Origin: Natronoglomus mannanivorans
GTDB taxonomy: Archaea; Halobacteriota; Halobacteria; Halobacteriales; Natrialbaceae
Assembly (NCBI GenBank): GCA_025517485.1
Contig: JAOPKB010000007.1
Span: 124,001 to 188,000, forward strand
Direction: 5' to 3'
Length of the DNA stretch: 64,000 nucleotides
Of this stretch, positions 36,215-44,590 are shown in pieces. Made by a program: the position numbers and the translations under genes. The notes under the pieces are model-generated. The model worked only from the letters and a program-made list of their open reading frames with translations, was not told the origin of the DNA and did no database searches. Within the stretch, counting starts at the first letter, position 1; each line of letters starts with the position of its first letter.

Positions 36215-37978
36215 TCAGTACAGCTCCCTGATCTGCTCTTCGATGGAGTTCTCGAGGTCGTCGATGAACTCGTTCCACTCCTCGGCGACGCCCATCCGGT
36301 TGAGCTGCGGGGCGGCGTCGATGTTCGAGATCTCCTCGACGGGGACGCCGGCCTCGAGCGCGTTGAACGCTTCGTCGTTGAACGTCTTGATCGCCTGGAG
36401 CATCCGATACGTTTTCTCCGGCTCACAGTAGGTGTCCGTGTCGTTGAACGCGTCCTGCTGGAGCCACGCCTCACGAATGTATCGCGAGACTTCTAGGGTC
36501 AGCTGCTGGTCTTCGGGGAGGGCGTCCTTCCCGACGAGTTGCACGATCTCCTGGAGTTCTGCTTCCTCGTCCAAGACGTCGACCGCCCACTGGCGGACTT
36601 CCGGATAGTCCTGTGCGACGTTCTCGCGGTACCACGGATCCAACTGCTGTGAGTACAGCGAGTAGGACTCGTTCCAGTTGATCGACGGGAAGTGACGTTT
36701 CTCGGCCAGGTCGGAGTCCAGCGCCCAGAAGGTCTTGACGATCCGCAGGGTGTTCTGGGTGACCGGCTCGGAGAAGTCGCCACCGGGTGGCGAGACCGCA
36801 CCGACGACCGAGATCGAACCCACGCCGCCGTTGAACAGCTGGAACAGCCCCGCACGCTCGTAGAACTCCGAGAGCGACGCTGCGAGATACGCTGGGTATC
36901 CCTCTTCGCCGGGCATCTCCTCGAGACGCGAGGAAATCTCACGCATCGCCTCTGCCCACCGTGAGGTGGAGTCGGCCATCAGCGCGACGTCGTAGCCCAT
37001 GTCGCGGTAGTACTCTGCGATCGTGATCCCCGTGTAGATACAGGATTCACGCGCTGCGACCGGCATGTTGGACGTATTTGCGATAAGACACGTCCGTGCC
37101 ATCAGCGGGTTCCCGGTCTGTGGGTCCGGCAGTTCCGGGAAGTCCTCGATGACTTCCGTCATCTCGTTGCCGCGCTCGCCACAGCCGATGTAGACGACGA
37201 TGTCGGCGTCGGACCACTTCGCGAGTTGCTGCTGGGTGACGGTCTTTCCGGAGCCAAAGGGGCCGGGAATCGCCGCGGTCCCACCCTTCGCGAGCGGGAA
37301 GAGGCCGTCCTGGATGCGCTGGCCCGTCACCAGCGGATCGGTCGGCGTCATCTTCTCGCCGGCGGGTCGGGCTTCACGGACCGGCCACTCTTGGTGCATC
37401 GAGATCTCTTCGCCAGTGGAGAGTTCGACGACCGTCTCCTCGACGGAGAACGATCCCTCCTCGACGGAGACGACCTCGCCGCCTTCGTAGTCCGGTGGCA
37501 CCATCACTTTGTGCTCGATGGTGACCGTCTCGGGGACCGTCCCGACGACGTCACCGGGTTCGACCGTCTCGCCCTCGGAGACCTCGGGAGTGAACTCCCA
37601 GGTCTTCTCGAGGTCGATACCGGGTGCGTCGACGCCCCGGTCGAGGAACGCCGATCCCATCTTCTGCTCGAGGACGTCGAGCGGTCGCTGAACACCGTCG
37701 TAGATGGAGTCCAGCATGCCGGGTCCGAGGTCGACCGAGAGCGGTTCGCCCGTGTTCTCGACGGGTTCGCCGGGGCCGACGCCGGAGGTTTCTTCGTATA
37801 CCTGAATCGTGGTCAGGTTCCCTTCGATTTCGATGACCTCTCCCATCAGCCCTTCGTCGCCGACGTAGACGACGTCGTTCATCCGGGCGTCGAGGTCCGC
37901 GGCGGTCACGACGGGACCGCTCACGCTGTTGATGATACCGTCTTCTTGAACGGTCTCGGTGTCTTGTGCCTGACTCAT
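36215..37978 (-). CDS. atpA: A-type ATP synthase subunit A (catalytic)
   Basis: 587 residues, the catalytic subunit. The P-loop GPFGSGKT lies at about 236-243, after the long non-homologous insert (about 115-185) typical of A/V-type A subunits. Downstream are [39 protein letters not shown] catalytic residues (Glu and Arg) in the expected order. Length matches the family, so it has no intein, unlike some archaeal homologues. Four bases separate it from atpF. Confidence 0.96.
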   Translation of the reverse strand: MSQAQDTETVQEDGIINSVSGPVVTAADLDARMNDVVYVGDEGLMGEVIEIEGNLTTIQVYEETSGVGPGEPVENTGEPLSVDLGPGMLDSIYDGVQRPLDVLEQKMGSAFLDRGVDAPGIDLEKTWEFTPEVSEGETVEPGDVVGTVPETVTIEHKVMVPPDYEGGEVVSVEEGSFSVEETVVELSTGEEISMHQEWPVREARPAGEKMTPTDPLVTGQRIQDGLFPLAKGGTAAIPGPFGSGKTVTQQQLAKWSDADIVVYIGCGERGNEMTEVIEDFPELPDPQTGNPLMARTCLIANTSNMPVAARESCIYTGITIAEYYRDMGYDVALMADSTSRWAEAMREISSRLEEMPGEEGYPAYLAASLSEFYERAGLFQLFNGGVGSISVVGAVSPPGGDFSEPVTQNTLRIVKTFWALDSDLAEKRHFPSINWNESYSLYSQQLDPWYRENVAQDYPEVRQWAVDVLDEEAELQEIVQLVGKDALPEDQQLTLEVSRYIREAWLQQDAFNDTDTYCEPEKTYRMLQAIKTFNDEAFNALEAGVPVEEISNIDAAPQLNRMGVAEEWNEFIDDLENSIEEQIRELY

Positions 37979-37982
37979 AGTG

Positions 37983-38339
37983 TTACTCTTGATCTTCCGT
38001 TTCCTCTTCTTCGTCCATCAGGTCGATCCCGATCGCGCGTTTAATCTGATCGCGCAAGCCGCCGCCACCGGTTCCGCTGCCGATCGTGACGACGACCGGT
38101 TCGACGCTCGTCTCGACGGTCTGTCGCACGTTTCGCGAGAGATACTCGAGATCGCCGTCGTGCATGATGACGATACCGACACCCTCGTCGTCGATGACGT
38201 TGGTGACGGCGTCGTCTAAGTCCTCGGACTTTTCGTCGTCCGGGATGTTCTCGAACCGTCTGACGCCGGCGAGTCGGAATCCAGTCGTGAACTCCGGGCT
38301 GCCGACGACGGCGATTTCCTGACTTTGACTCCGGCTCAT
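37983..38339 (-). CDS. atpF: A-type ATP synthase subunit F
   Basis: 118 residues. Subunit F binds subunit D on the rotor stalk. It shows the Rossmann-like start [19 protein letters not shown] and the [15 protein letters not shown] strand-helix characteristic of the family, with an acidic C-terminal tail ([10 protein letters not shown]). The start codon overlaps the atpC stop by 4 bases, indicating coupled translation. Confidence 0.93.
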   Translation of the reverse strand: MSRSQSQEIAVVGSPEFTTGFRLAGVRRFENIPDDEKSEDLDDAVTNVIDDEGVGIVIMHDGDLEYLSRNVRQTVETSVEPVVVTIGSGTGGGGLRDQIKRAIGIDLMDEEEETEDQE

Positions 38340-39388
38340 AGGATCACCAGTTCGTCTTCGATTTCGCTCTCCGAGAGGCCGACTTCCCGGCCACGGGCGA
38401 TCGCACGAATGTTCTCGACTTCTCGTTCTTTCGCGAGAATAAACGAGAACACCGCTGAAACCGATACGGGATAGATACTCGAAAGCCTGTCGGCGTACTC
38501 GAGCAGTGCCGCGTCGATCGCGTGTTCGAAGGCGATGAGGCTGTCCGCATCGCGCAGTCGCGTCAGTGCACTACTGAGGCGATCTCCGTAGCGGCGATTG
38601 TCCGCGATGTGGTCGACGAGTTCGTCGTAGTCGGCCACCAGTCGGTTCAGTTCCGACCGTGTGAACAGAACGCCGCCCTCGATGTAGTATTCGGCCGGGT
38701 CGAGGTCCGCACCACTCCGTGCGAGACGGAGCGCGTTCCGGGCGTTCCGGAAGTCGATCTCGGCCTGCAGGAACTCGACGTACATCGCTTCCGGCCCCTC
38801 CTGGGGGCGGCCGAGTCCGTCGAGCAAGTGCTCGTAGAATTCCCGGTCGAGGGCGTTCTCGAGCGGGACCAACACGCCAGTCTCCTCGTACTCCTCGTAC
38901 GCTACCGAAAGCGGCGCGTAAAAGAGCGTTCCGGACAGAATATCGATCGCGTCTTCGATCTCGTCGACCTCGAGCAGGCGATCGAGTGTCCGGTCGGGAA
39001 GTTCACCGGCGCGGATGAGGTCGGTACGGATCTCCTCTGCGGGAGTCTCGGTGTAGATCCCGCGGATGATCGTCTTGATGTTCCAGACGTCGAACTTCCG
39101 GAGGTACCGGGCGATCAGGTCGTAGATTCGACCCTGCGACCAGTCCAGCAGGTCGTCGAAGTGCTTCGCGAGGTTCCGGTTTAACGCGTATTCGATCAGG
39201 TCGACGCCCGAAAAGCGCGTCCCGAGTGCGTTGATCTCGCGTTCGTACTCCGTCTCCTCCATGAACCGTGCGATCTCGCTCGGCCCCATCCGGATCAGCT
39301 TGCGGTAGTCCTCGTCGGCGAACAGCTTCGCTCGCCGTGCTCGAACGCGGGCGTTGACGTATTCCGGATTTGAGGCGCCTGCACTCAT
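38336..39388 (-). CDS. atpC: A-type ATP synthase subunit C
   Basis: 350 residues, all helical. Subunit C is the funnel-shaped socket linking the central stalk to the membrane ring. Family landmarks include NARVRARRAKLF near the start, the central LDRLLEVDEIEDAIDILSGT region and the C-terminal AKEREVENIRAIARGREVGL helix. Start and stop overlap atpE and atpF by 4 bases each. Confidence 0.94.
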   Translation of the reverse strand: MSAGASNPEYVNARVRARRAKLFADEDYRKLIRMGPSEIARFMEETEYEREINALGTRFSGVDLIEYALNRNLAKHFDDLLDWSQGRIYDLIARYLRKFDVWNIKTIIRGIYTETPAEEIRTDLIRAGELPDRTLDRLLEVDEIEDAIDILSGTLFYAPLSVAYEEYEETGVLVPLENALDREFYEHLLDGLGRPQEGPEAMYVEFLQAEIDFRNARNALRLARSGADLDPAEYYIEGGVLFTRSELNRLVADYDELVDHIADNRRYGDRLSSALTRLRDADSLIAFEHAIDAALLEYADRLSSIYPVSVSAVFSFILAKEREVENIRAIARGREVGLSESEIEDELVIL

Positions 39389-39966
39389 TGCTCGAAGAGC
39401 CTGTTACTGATCTCGCGGAGATTGTCTTCCCAGACGTCCTCGAGTACCGAGTCGAACGTGTTGTTGACTCGAACCCGCGACTGGTCGCTCTCGACGACGA
39501 CACCGCCGAGACAGTTGTACGTGCCGGCGTACTCGTAGCCGGCGTAGCCCTCGAGGATCGACGAGAGGAGCTCCTCGTCTTCGCTGCGACCGTAGACGTG
39601 TACGTCCTCTCCGTCGTCGAACTCGACGCTCGCAGCGTCCAGTAGCGTCCGGGTGAGTTCCTCGCGGGTTTCTCCCTCGAGGTCGGCCACTTCGGATTCG
39701 ACCTGCTCGCGAACCTGCGAGAGGACGTCACGGCGCGCCTCGAGGCGCTGTTGTTTCGCCTCCAGTTTCGCACTGGAGAGCCGCTGTTCACGAAGCTGCT
39801 CGATCTCTCGCTCCACTTCGCGCTCTGCGGACTCGAGGATCTCGTCGGCGTCTGCCTCGGCTGCCGATTCGATCTCCTCGGCGCGCGCTTCGCCCTCGGT
39901 ACGGATGTCCTCCGCACGCGCGTGGGCTTCCTCTCGAATGTCCTCAACGACTGTGTCCAAACTCAT
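39385..39966 (-). CDS. atpE: A-type ATP synthase subunit E (peripheral stalk)
   Basis: 193 residues. The first 95 residues are a long Glu/Ala/Arg coiled coil (EEAHARAEDIRTEGEARAEE), which pairs with subunit H to form the peripheral stalk. The C-terminal globular domain carries LGGVVVESDQSRVRVNNTFD, the conserved family motif. It starts 19 bases after atpK. Confidence 0.95.
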   Translation of the reverse strand: MSLDTVVEDIREEAHARAEDIRTEGEARAEEIESAAEADADEILESAEREVEREIEQLREQRLSSAKLEAKQQRLEARRDVLSQVREQVESEVADLEGETREELTRTLLDAASVEFDDGEDVHVYGRSEDEELLSSILEGYAGYEYAGTYNCLGGVVVESDQSRVRVNNTFDSVLEDVWEDNLREISNRLFEQ

Positions 39967-39985
39967 TGTAAAGAAGGAGGGGTGC

Positions 39986-40249
39986 CTAAGGCATCAAGAA
40001 GATGACGACGATCCCGAAAATGACGAGTGTTTCCGGCAGCACCGTCATGACGATCCCCGGCACGAACATGTCTCGATCCTCGGCGATCGCACCGACGGAT
40101 GCAGCACCGATACCGCGTTCTGCGTATCCTGCTGCGAGCGCTGCGAGCCCGACACCGAGTGCGGCTGCACCGTGATCGCTGAGGACCGGGCCGCCGTTTT
40201 CTTCTGTCTGCAGTGCCACATCTACCATAACGTCCATTAGTTCGAACAT
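39986..40249 (-). CDS. atpK: A-type ATP synthase rotor ring subunit K (c)
   Basis: 87 residues: one helical hairpin, the single-unit form of the proton- or sodium-carrying ring. The ion-binding carboxylate is E73 in TVLPETLVIFG of helix 2; helix 1 is Gly/Ala-rich (AALGVGLAALAAGYAERGIG). The first 20 residues are polar and could be removed in the mature protein. A TATA element at 40319-40326 suggests a promoter of its own inside the atp operon. Confidence 0.93.
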   Translation of the reverse strand: MFELMDVMVDVALQTEENGGPVLSDHGAAALGVGLAALAAGYAERGIGAASVGAIAEDRDMFVPGIVMTVLPETLVIFGIVVIFLMP

Positions 40250-40318
40250 GGGTGAATCGGTTACGTTGGGTCTGACTTCGATCGTCCCCTAACGGTTCGT
40301 ATCTGTCCACGCTCCCCC

Positions 40319-40326
40319 CATAAAAC
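40319..40326 (-). promoter_or_regulatory. Internal promoter (TATA) before atpK
   Basis: GTTTTATG on the minus strand, about 75 bases before the atpK ATG, within the unusually long atpI-atpK gap. A start near 40296 would give a short leader and allow extra transcription of atpK-E-C-F-A-B, useful since the ring needs many copies of K. Confidence 0.45.
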
Positions 40327-40346
40327 TTCTGAAAGAATTCGACATA

Positions 40347-40423
40347 CTAACGCCGCATCAACTGAATTCCCGCGGCTGTGACACCAAGTAGCAGGATGAA
40401 AAGCTACCTAAAAACATACATAT
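40347..40423 (-). pseudogene. Remnant of a second atpI 3' end
   Basis: On the minus strand, codons 40403 down to 40350 read LFILLLGVTAAGIQLMRR and stop at 40347. This matches ILVLLLGITAAGIQMLRL in the C-terminal helix of the intact AtpI (genome about 40630-40680) at 11 of 18 positions with conservative changes. Directly upstream, one base-shift away, 40423-40406 reads ICMFLG, matching IVVFVLG of AtpI. An in-frame stop (40404-40406) and the frameshift show it is decayed. It lies 3' of atpI, as expected from an old partial tandem duplication. Confidence 0.7.
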
Positions 40424-40489
40424 TTGGGACATGACACAGTCTCATAGCCCCGTCTCGGTCGTGGTTCGGTCGCCGTTAGCAGGCAGACG

Positions 40490-40507
40490 GTAGGGTGGTC
40501 ACCCTAC
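40490..40507. terminator. Inverted repeat just after atpI
   Basis: GTAGGGTG and CACCCTAC with a two-base centre form a near-perfect 18-bp palindrome starting two bases beyond the atpI stop codon. It could end or pause transcription from atpH-I, or bind a protein; no T-run follows directly. Confidence 0.45.
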
Positions 40508-40508
40508 G

Positions 40509-42773
40509 TCAGTCTGCAGTCTGCGATCGTGTCTGTGTTCCTGCGCTGTCGTGTCCGAATGGTTCGTACTCCTCGCCACCGCCCTCGTAGAACTTCTGGA
40601 AGAACTCCACGTACTCGAGGCGGAGCATCTGGATGCCCGCCGCCGTGATTCCGAGCAGGAGCACGAGGATGTGCCCCAGCACGAACACGACGATTGCGAG
40701 CGGGATCCCGATCCAGACCGGGTCCATGTGGACCAGGCCAACGAAGTCCTGTTCGTACCCCGCGACGTCGTACGTCGGGAGGTTGAACGCGGTGTACCCG
40801 GTTTCGTCGCTGTAGCCACCGAAGACCAGGAGGTTCACTGCGAACGCCATCCCACCCTTCGCGAGCAAGACGGCGACCATCCGGAGGTACGAGAGGACGT
40901 GTCCGAACGCCCAGGCGGGCCACTCGAACAGTCCGGCGATTCCCTCGCCGATGCCGACCATGACGAAGCCGACGACGAGTGCTACGAGTCCGACGATGCC
41001 GACGACCTCCGGGAGGCCGGTGAACCCGAGGAACTCGGCGAACATACTCTCCTCACCGACGATGAACCCGGGTTTTTCGTCGACCAGATGTAGACTGAAG
41101 ATCCAGATGAACAGCCCGTTCATCGTCAGAATCCACGAGCCTTTCTCGTACATCGCGGCTTTCAGTCCGTGACTGAGTTCGTTGACGAACCCCACGATCA
41201 GTCCGAGGTTGAGGTGGATCAGACCGAAGACGAGCGACAGGACGATCCACAGCATCGCCCACTCGGTCGCCTGCAGCCCCTTCGTCAGCGATCCTGCGAG
41301 CGGGAGCCACTCGAGACCGAGATCGGCCATGTGGACGCCGAAGATGTCGTCGTACAGGTATCCGAACACGGTGGTAAACGCACCGGCCCAGAGCCCGATC
41401 GTCCCGATCGCCTTCATCGCGTCCGAATCGAACTGATAGGCCACGTAGCCCATCGCCATGTACAGGATCCCGTAGCCGATGTCCCCGATCATGAACCCGA
41501 ACGCGAACGGGTAGGTCAGGAATATCAACAGCGTCGGGTCGAGTTCGCTGTACTTCGGCTGGCTGACCATCTTGACCATCATCTCGAACGGTCTGGCTGG
41601 TCGGAGGTTGTCGAGGACGACCGGCGGTTCGTCGTCCATCGTGACCGCACCGCTACCGCCGGCTGCGCCCGCCTGCGCGTGACTCTGTCCCTGTTTCTGT
41701 CCGCCGTCGGTCGCTGCCTTCTGCGGTTCGGATTCGGACTCGGACTCTGCGTCCTCGTCCGTCTCGGTATCGACGGCCGGCCCACCCTCGTCGGGTACCG
41801 GCGCTGCATGAGTCGGCGCTCCGTGGCGGTCGTACTCTGCCCGCTCGATTTCTTCGATTTCGACGCTGTCACCGACTGCGTCCGAAAGCGCGGTGACGAA
41901 CTCGTCGTAGTACTCGCTCGGGATCCACCCTTCGGCGACGAACGCTCGCTCGGTGGTGGCAAACTGGAGCGGGGCTTCGGCCCGCTGTACCTCGATGGTC
42001 AGTTTCTCTTCGAGAGCCAGCAGGAAGCTGCCCTCCTCGCGTTTGATCTCCTCGAGTTCCGTATCGATCTCCTCGATATCGCTCTCGAGTTCGTGTTTGC
42101 GGCGAGTGAGCTCGTCGACGTACGCGGTCGGACTCTGGTCGGTGTCCGGTAACGCGTGTCGCGTGAACTCCTGGCCGACGAGCGCGTCGTCGATCAGTCC
42201 CTCGTCGTCGACGCCGTCGGCGGGTGCAGCGACGATCGCAACGACGTCACCGCCGGTGAACGTCTCGTAGGCGCGGACCTCGTCGGCTGCCGCGAGGGCG
42301 GCCTCGACGTCCGCGACGCTTCCCTCGCCGACCAGCACGTCGACCGAGTCGTAGCCCGTCAGCAAGTCGAGGTCGATCCCCAGCTCGGCGAACGGCTCGA
42401 TACGGTCGATCCGCTCTTCGACCTGACGCAGTTCCTCGCGAACCTCGCCACGCTGGTCGTCGAGCTCGTTGATTCTGGTTCGAACGCGCTCGAGGCGCTC
42501 GCGCCAGTCGCTTTCGATCGCACTCGAGTCCGGAACCGAATCCGCCTCGTCGGCGTCGAGATTCAGCGTACTCTCGAGTGCGCGAACGGTGACGAGCTCT
42601 CCGGAGGCGTCCTCGGCACCCTCGATCGGGTCGCCGTTGTCGAACCCCTGCCAGGAGCCGTCGTAATCCGAGAGGTGAAGCAGGTTCAGTTCGTGAACCG
42701 TCTCGATGACCGTGGGCATGACGCCCTTGGATCCGGTCACCGAGACCTTGCTCATCCGTTCAGGTCTGAGCAT
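40509..42773 (-). CDS. atpI: A-type ATP synthase subunit I (a), membrane stator
   Basis: 754 residues. The N-terminal cytoplasmic domain (1-310) has long helices (ELDDQRGEVREELRQVEERI) that hold the peripheral stalks. A Gln/Ser/Glu-rich insert (about 325-375) precedes the membrane part with 7-8 helices. The stator arginine region is in GHVLSYLRMVAVLLAKGGMA, and the C-terminus has the conserved RLEYVEFFQKFYEGGGEEYEPFG. The 5' end overlaps atpH by 14 bases; an internal ATG at 42755 is a less usual alternative. Confidence 0.95.
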   Translation of the reverse strand: MLRPERMSKVSVTGSKGVMPTVIETVHELNLLHLSDYDGSWQGFDNGDPIEGAEDASGELVTVRALESTLNLDADEADSVPDSSAIESDWRERLERVRTRINELDDQRGEVREELRQVEERIDRIEPFAELGIDLDLLTGYDSVDVLVGEGSVADVEAALAAADEVRAYETFTGGDVVAIVAAPADGVDDEGLIDDALVGQEFTRHALPDTDQSPTAYVDELTRRKHELESDIEEIDTELEEIKREEGSFLLALEEKLTIEVQRAEAPLQFATTERAFVAEGWIPSEYYDEFVTALSDAVGDSVEIEEIERAEYDRHGAPTHAAPVPDEGGPAVDTETDEDAESESESEPQKAATDGGQKQGQSHAQAGAAGGSGAVTMDDEPPVVLDNLRPARPFEMMVKMVSQPKYSELDPTLLIFLTYPFAFGFMIGDIGYGILYMAMGYVAYQFDSDAMKAIGTIGLWAGAFTTVFGYLYDDIFGVHMADLGLEWLPLAGSLTKGLQATEWAMLWIVLSLVFGLIHLNLGLIVGFVNELSHGLKAAMYEKGSWILTMNGLFIWIFSLHLVDEKPGFIVGEESMFAEFLGFTGLPEVVGIVGLVALVVGFVMVGIGEGIAGLFEWPAWAFGHVLSYLRMVAVLLAKGGMAFAVNLLVFGGYSDETGYTAFNLPTYDVAGYEQDFVGLVHMDPVWIGIPLAIVVFVLGHILVLLLGITAAGIQMLRLEYVEFFQKFYEGGGEEYEPFGHDSAGTQTRSQTAD

Positions 42774-43092
42774 GTACGTCCTCCTGGAACAGTTCGACGA
42801 CGTACTCCGTTACCTCGTCGACCCGACGCTCGGCGCGTTCTGCAAGCGCCTCGCGTTCCTGTTCTCCTTCACGGAGGACACGTTCGCACTCTGCGTCGAT
42901 CTCATCGCGCGCCTCTTCGAGGCGGCGTTCTTTGAGATCTCGTGCCTCCGCTTCCGCGTCCGTGCGAATCTCCTCGGCGCGTTCCCGGGCCTCGGCTATT
43001 CGCTCGTCGCGGTCATTCTCTGCCAATGCGACGATCTCGTCGGCTTCCTCTTCTGCCGACTGTATTCGTTCGAGAACCTCTGGCCTCGGCAT
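42760..43092 (-). CDS. atpH: A-type ATP synthase subunit H (peripheral stalk)
   Basis: 110 residues, almost entirely one coiled coil rich in Glu, Arg and Ala (RDERIAEARERAEEIRTDAEAEARDLKE in part). It pairs with subunit E in the peripheral stalk. It is the first gene of the operon H-I-K-E-C-F-A-B, the standard haloarchaeal order. A TATA box (ACCATATACA, near 43128) and a 12-bp palindrome lie directly upstream. Confidence 0.92.
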   Translation of the reverse strand: MPRPEVLERIQSAEEEADEIVALAENDRDERIAEARERAEEIRTDAEAEARDLKERRLEEARDEIDAECERVLREGEQEREALAERAERRVDEVTEYVVELFQEDVHAQT

Positions 43093-43103
43093 ACTCTAAG
43101 CAA

Positions 43104-43115
43104 GCAAACGTTTGC
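43104..43115. promoter_or_regulatory. 12-bp palindrome at the atp operon promoter
   Basis: GCAAACGTTTGC, a perfect palindrome, lies between the TATA element (near 43128) and the atpH start codon, overlapping the expected transcription start. A dimeric regulator bound here would block initiation of the atp operon. No binding protein is known from the sequence. Confidence 0.45.
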
Positions 43116-43260
43116 AAAGGCGTGTATATGGTAGTTGCGAAAGTGATGCGCGTCTCCGTTTCAGACGAGTGGTCGCGAACACCGCGCTTTTCGGTGACTT
43201 CCCCACGTTGGCCGGGACAGAACAGCAGACCTATTGCCTTCGGGAAAACTTTCTCAGACA

Positions 43261-43887
43261 ATGGGTATTCTCGAGAACAAGACACGAGCCCGGGTGTTCT
43301 ACAAGTACCTCTCGACGGTCTACGACCGGATCAATCCCTTCATCTGGAACGAGGAGATGCGCGCCGACGCCCTCTCCCTGCTCGACTTCCCCGACCCCGA
43401 GGAGGCGATGGTTCTGGACGTCGGCTGTGGGACCGGTTTCGGAACCGCGGGCCTGCTCGAGCACGTCGACACCGTTTACGCCCTCGACCAGAGCGAGCAC
43501 CAACTCGAGAAGGCGTACGCGAAGTTCGGAAAGCGAGGCCCGGTCGCCTTCCACCGGGGTGACGCCGAACGGCTCCCGTTCGCGACGGACACCTTCGACG
43601 TCGTCTGGTCGTCGGGGTCGATCGAGTACTGGCCGGATCCCGTCCGCACCCTCCGAGAGTTCCGCCGCGTGCTCAAACCCGGCGGACAGGTCCTCGTCGT
43701 CGGACCGACCAATCCCGAGAACACGATTACGCAGAAACTCGCCGACGCGATCATGCTCTTTTACGACGAGTACGAGGCCGACCGAATGTTCAAGACGGCC
43801 GGCTTCGAGGACGTCAAACACACGTTCATGGGGCCATCCTACAGCCCCGACGTCGCCATCACGACTATCGGCCGCGCTCCCGAGTGA
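43261..43887 (+). CDS. SAM-dependent methyltransferase (UbiE/MPBQ-methyltransferase-like)
   Basis: 208 residues from ATG 43261 (MGILENKTRARVFYKYL). Class I methyltransferase: SAM-binding motif I VLDVGCGTGFGT (about 50-61), acidic motif II ALDQSE (about 73), and the post-II DVVWSSGSIEYWPDP and motif FRRVLKPGGQVLVVGP. The start FYKYLSTVYDRINPFIW resembles enzymes that methylate quinone or tocopherol rings, so a role in respiratory quinone synthesis is possible; it could act on another lipid. Divergent from the atp operon. Confidence 0.85.
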   Translation: MGILENKTRARVFYKYLSTVYDRINPFIWNEEMRADALSLLDFPDPEEAMVLDVGCGTGFGTAGLLEHVDTVYALDQSEHQLEKAYAKFGKRGPVAFHRGDAERLPFATDTFDVVWSSGSIEYWPDPVRTLREFRRVLKPGGQVLVVGPTNPENTITQKLADAIMLFYDEYEADRMFKTAGFEDVKHTFMGPSYSPDVAITTIGRAPE

Positions 43888-43951
43888 TCGTTTTCGCTGC
43901 TCATCGGTCTTCTGTCCCTTCTCTCTGTTTCCCCCGGTCTCCCCTTCTCCG

Positions 43952-44458
43952 CTAGGTCGCCTCCGTCTCGAGTGTCGCAACTGTCTGTCCGTCGACGGCG
44001 AGCGTCACGCTCACTTCGTCTCCAGTGTCGATCGACGGCGAATTCGTTCCCGCAACGGTGACGCTCGCCGTTTCACCCACCGACCACTGCGGATCCGCTC
44101 GCTCGTTGAACGGTCCGTCCGGCCCGCCTCGAAAGCCGTTCTCGGAGAAAAAGGGCACCGGCGGCTGCTCGGCCAGCGGCTCGTCCTCCACTGTCACGTG
44201 AACCCGTAGCTCTCTGACGTCGATCGTCTCTCCCGCGACGTGCTGGAGGCTGATCTCCTGCTCGTCCGCGTCGACGGTGAGCTCGAACGTCGCAGTCGGT
44301 GGCGTCGACAACGCTGCCGCGCCGGGGCCGAACCCGATTCCAACTGCGACGACGGCAGCCAGACAGATCGTCAACGCGATCAGCAGGAGGGTTCCGACGA
44401 CCGGACTGACGGCGCGGGGTCGTGGGCGTCCTCGTACTCGCTCGAGCACTCGAGACAC
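43952..44458 (-). CDS. Type IV pilin-like protein
   Basis: 168 residues from a GTG at 44458. A basic start (RVRGRPRPR) precedes AVSPVVGTLLLIALTICLAAVV, the class III signal and hydrophobic helix of haloarchaeal type IV pilins, cleaved by prepilin peptidase before or within AVSP. The rest is a beta-rich domain (DUF1628-like) with few helices. It probably forms or joins a pilus-like surface filament. Upstream lies a CTTGAA repeat. No pilus assembly ATPase is in the window. Confidence 0.85.
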   Translation of the reverse strand: MSRVLERVRGRPRPRAVSPVVGTLLLIALTICLAAVVAVGIGFGPGAAALSTPPTATFELTVDADEQEISLQHVAGETIDVRELRVHVTVEDEPLAEQPPVPFFSENGFRGGPDGPFNERADPQWSVGETASVTVAGTNSPSIDTGDEVSVTLAVDGQTVATLETEAT

Positions 44459-44482
44459 GAGGATGTTGGTCTCGGCTTCGTA

Positions 44483-44506
44483 CTTGAACTTGAACTTGAA
44501 TTTGAA
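44483..44506 (-). repeat. CTTGAA hexamer repeat
   Basis: Three CTTGAA units and a TTTGAA variant in tandem, 25 bases before the pilin start codon. Close by at 44541-44555 is a 15-base CA dinucleotide run. Both are slippage-prone and sit where the pilin promoter should be. Confidence 0.6.
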
Positions 44507-44590
44507 CTCGACCCTAACTATCGGACGACCTGACCCGGTTCACACACACACACACTCGTTGCACAACTGCCGTCCGATCGATCTCTACTG

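Noticed and set aside
34841..36496. 551-residue open frame on the plus strand
   Set aside because: It is the antisense of atpB and the 3' part of atpA; the protein has no family character and the minus-strand genes are certain.
36215..37978. Possible intein in atpA
   Set aside because: The length and continuous family motifs leave no room for an intein, although one occurs in some archaeal homologues.
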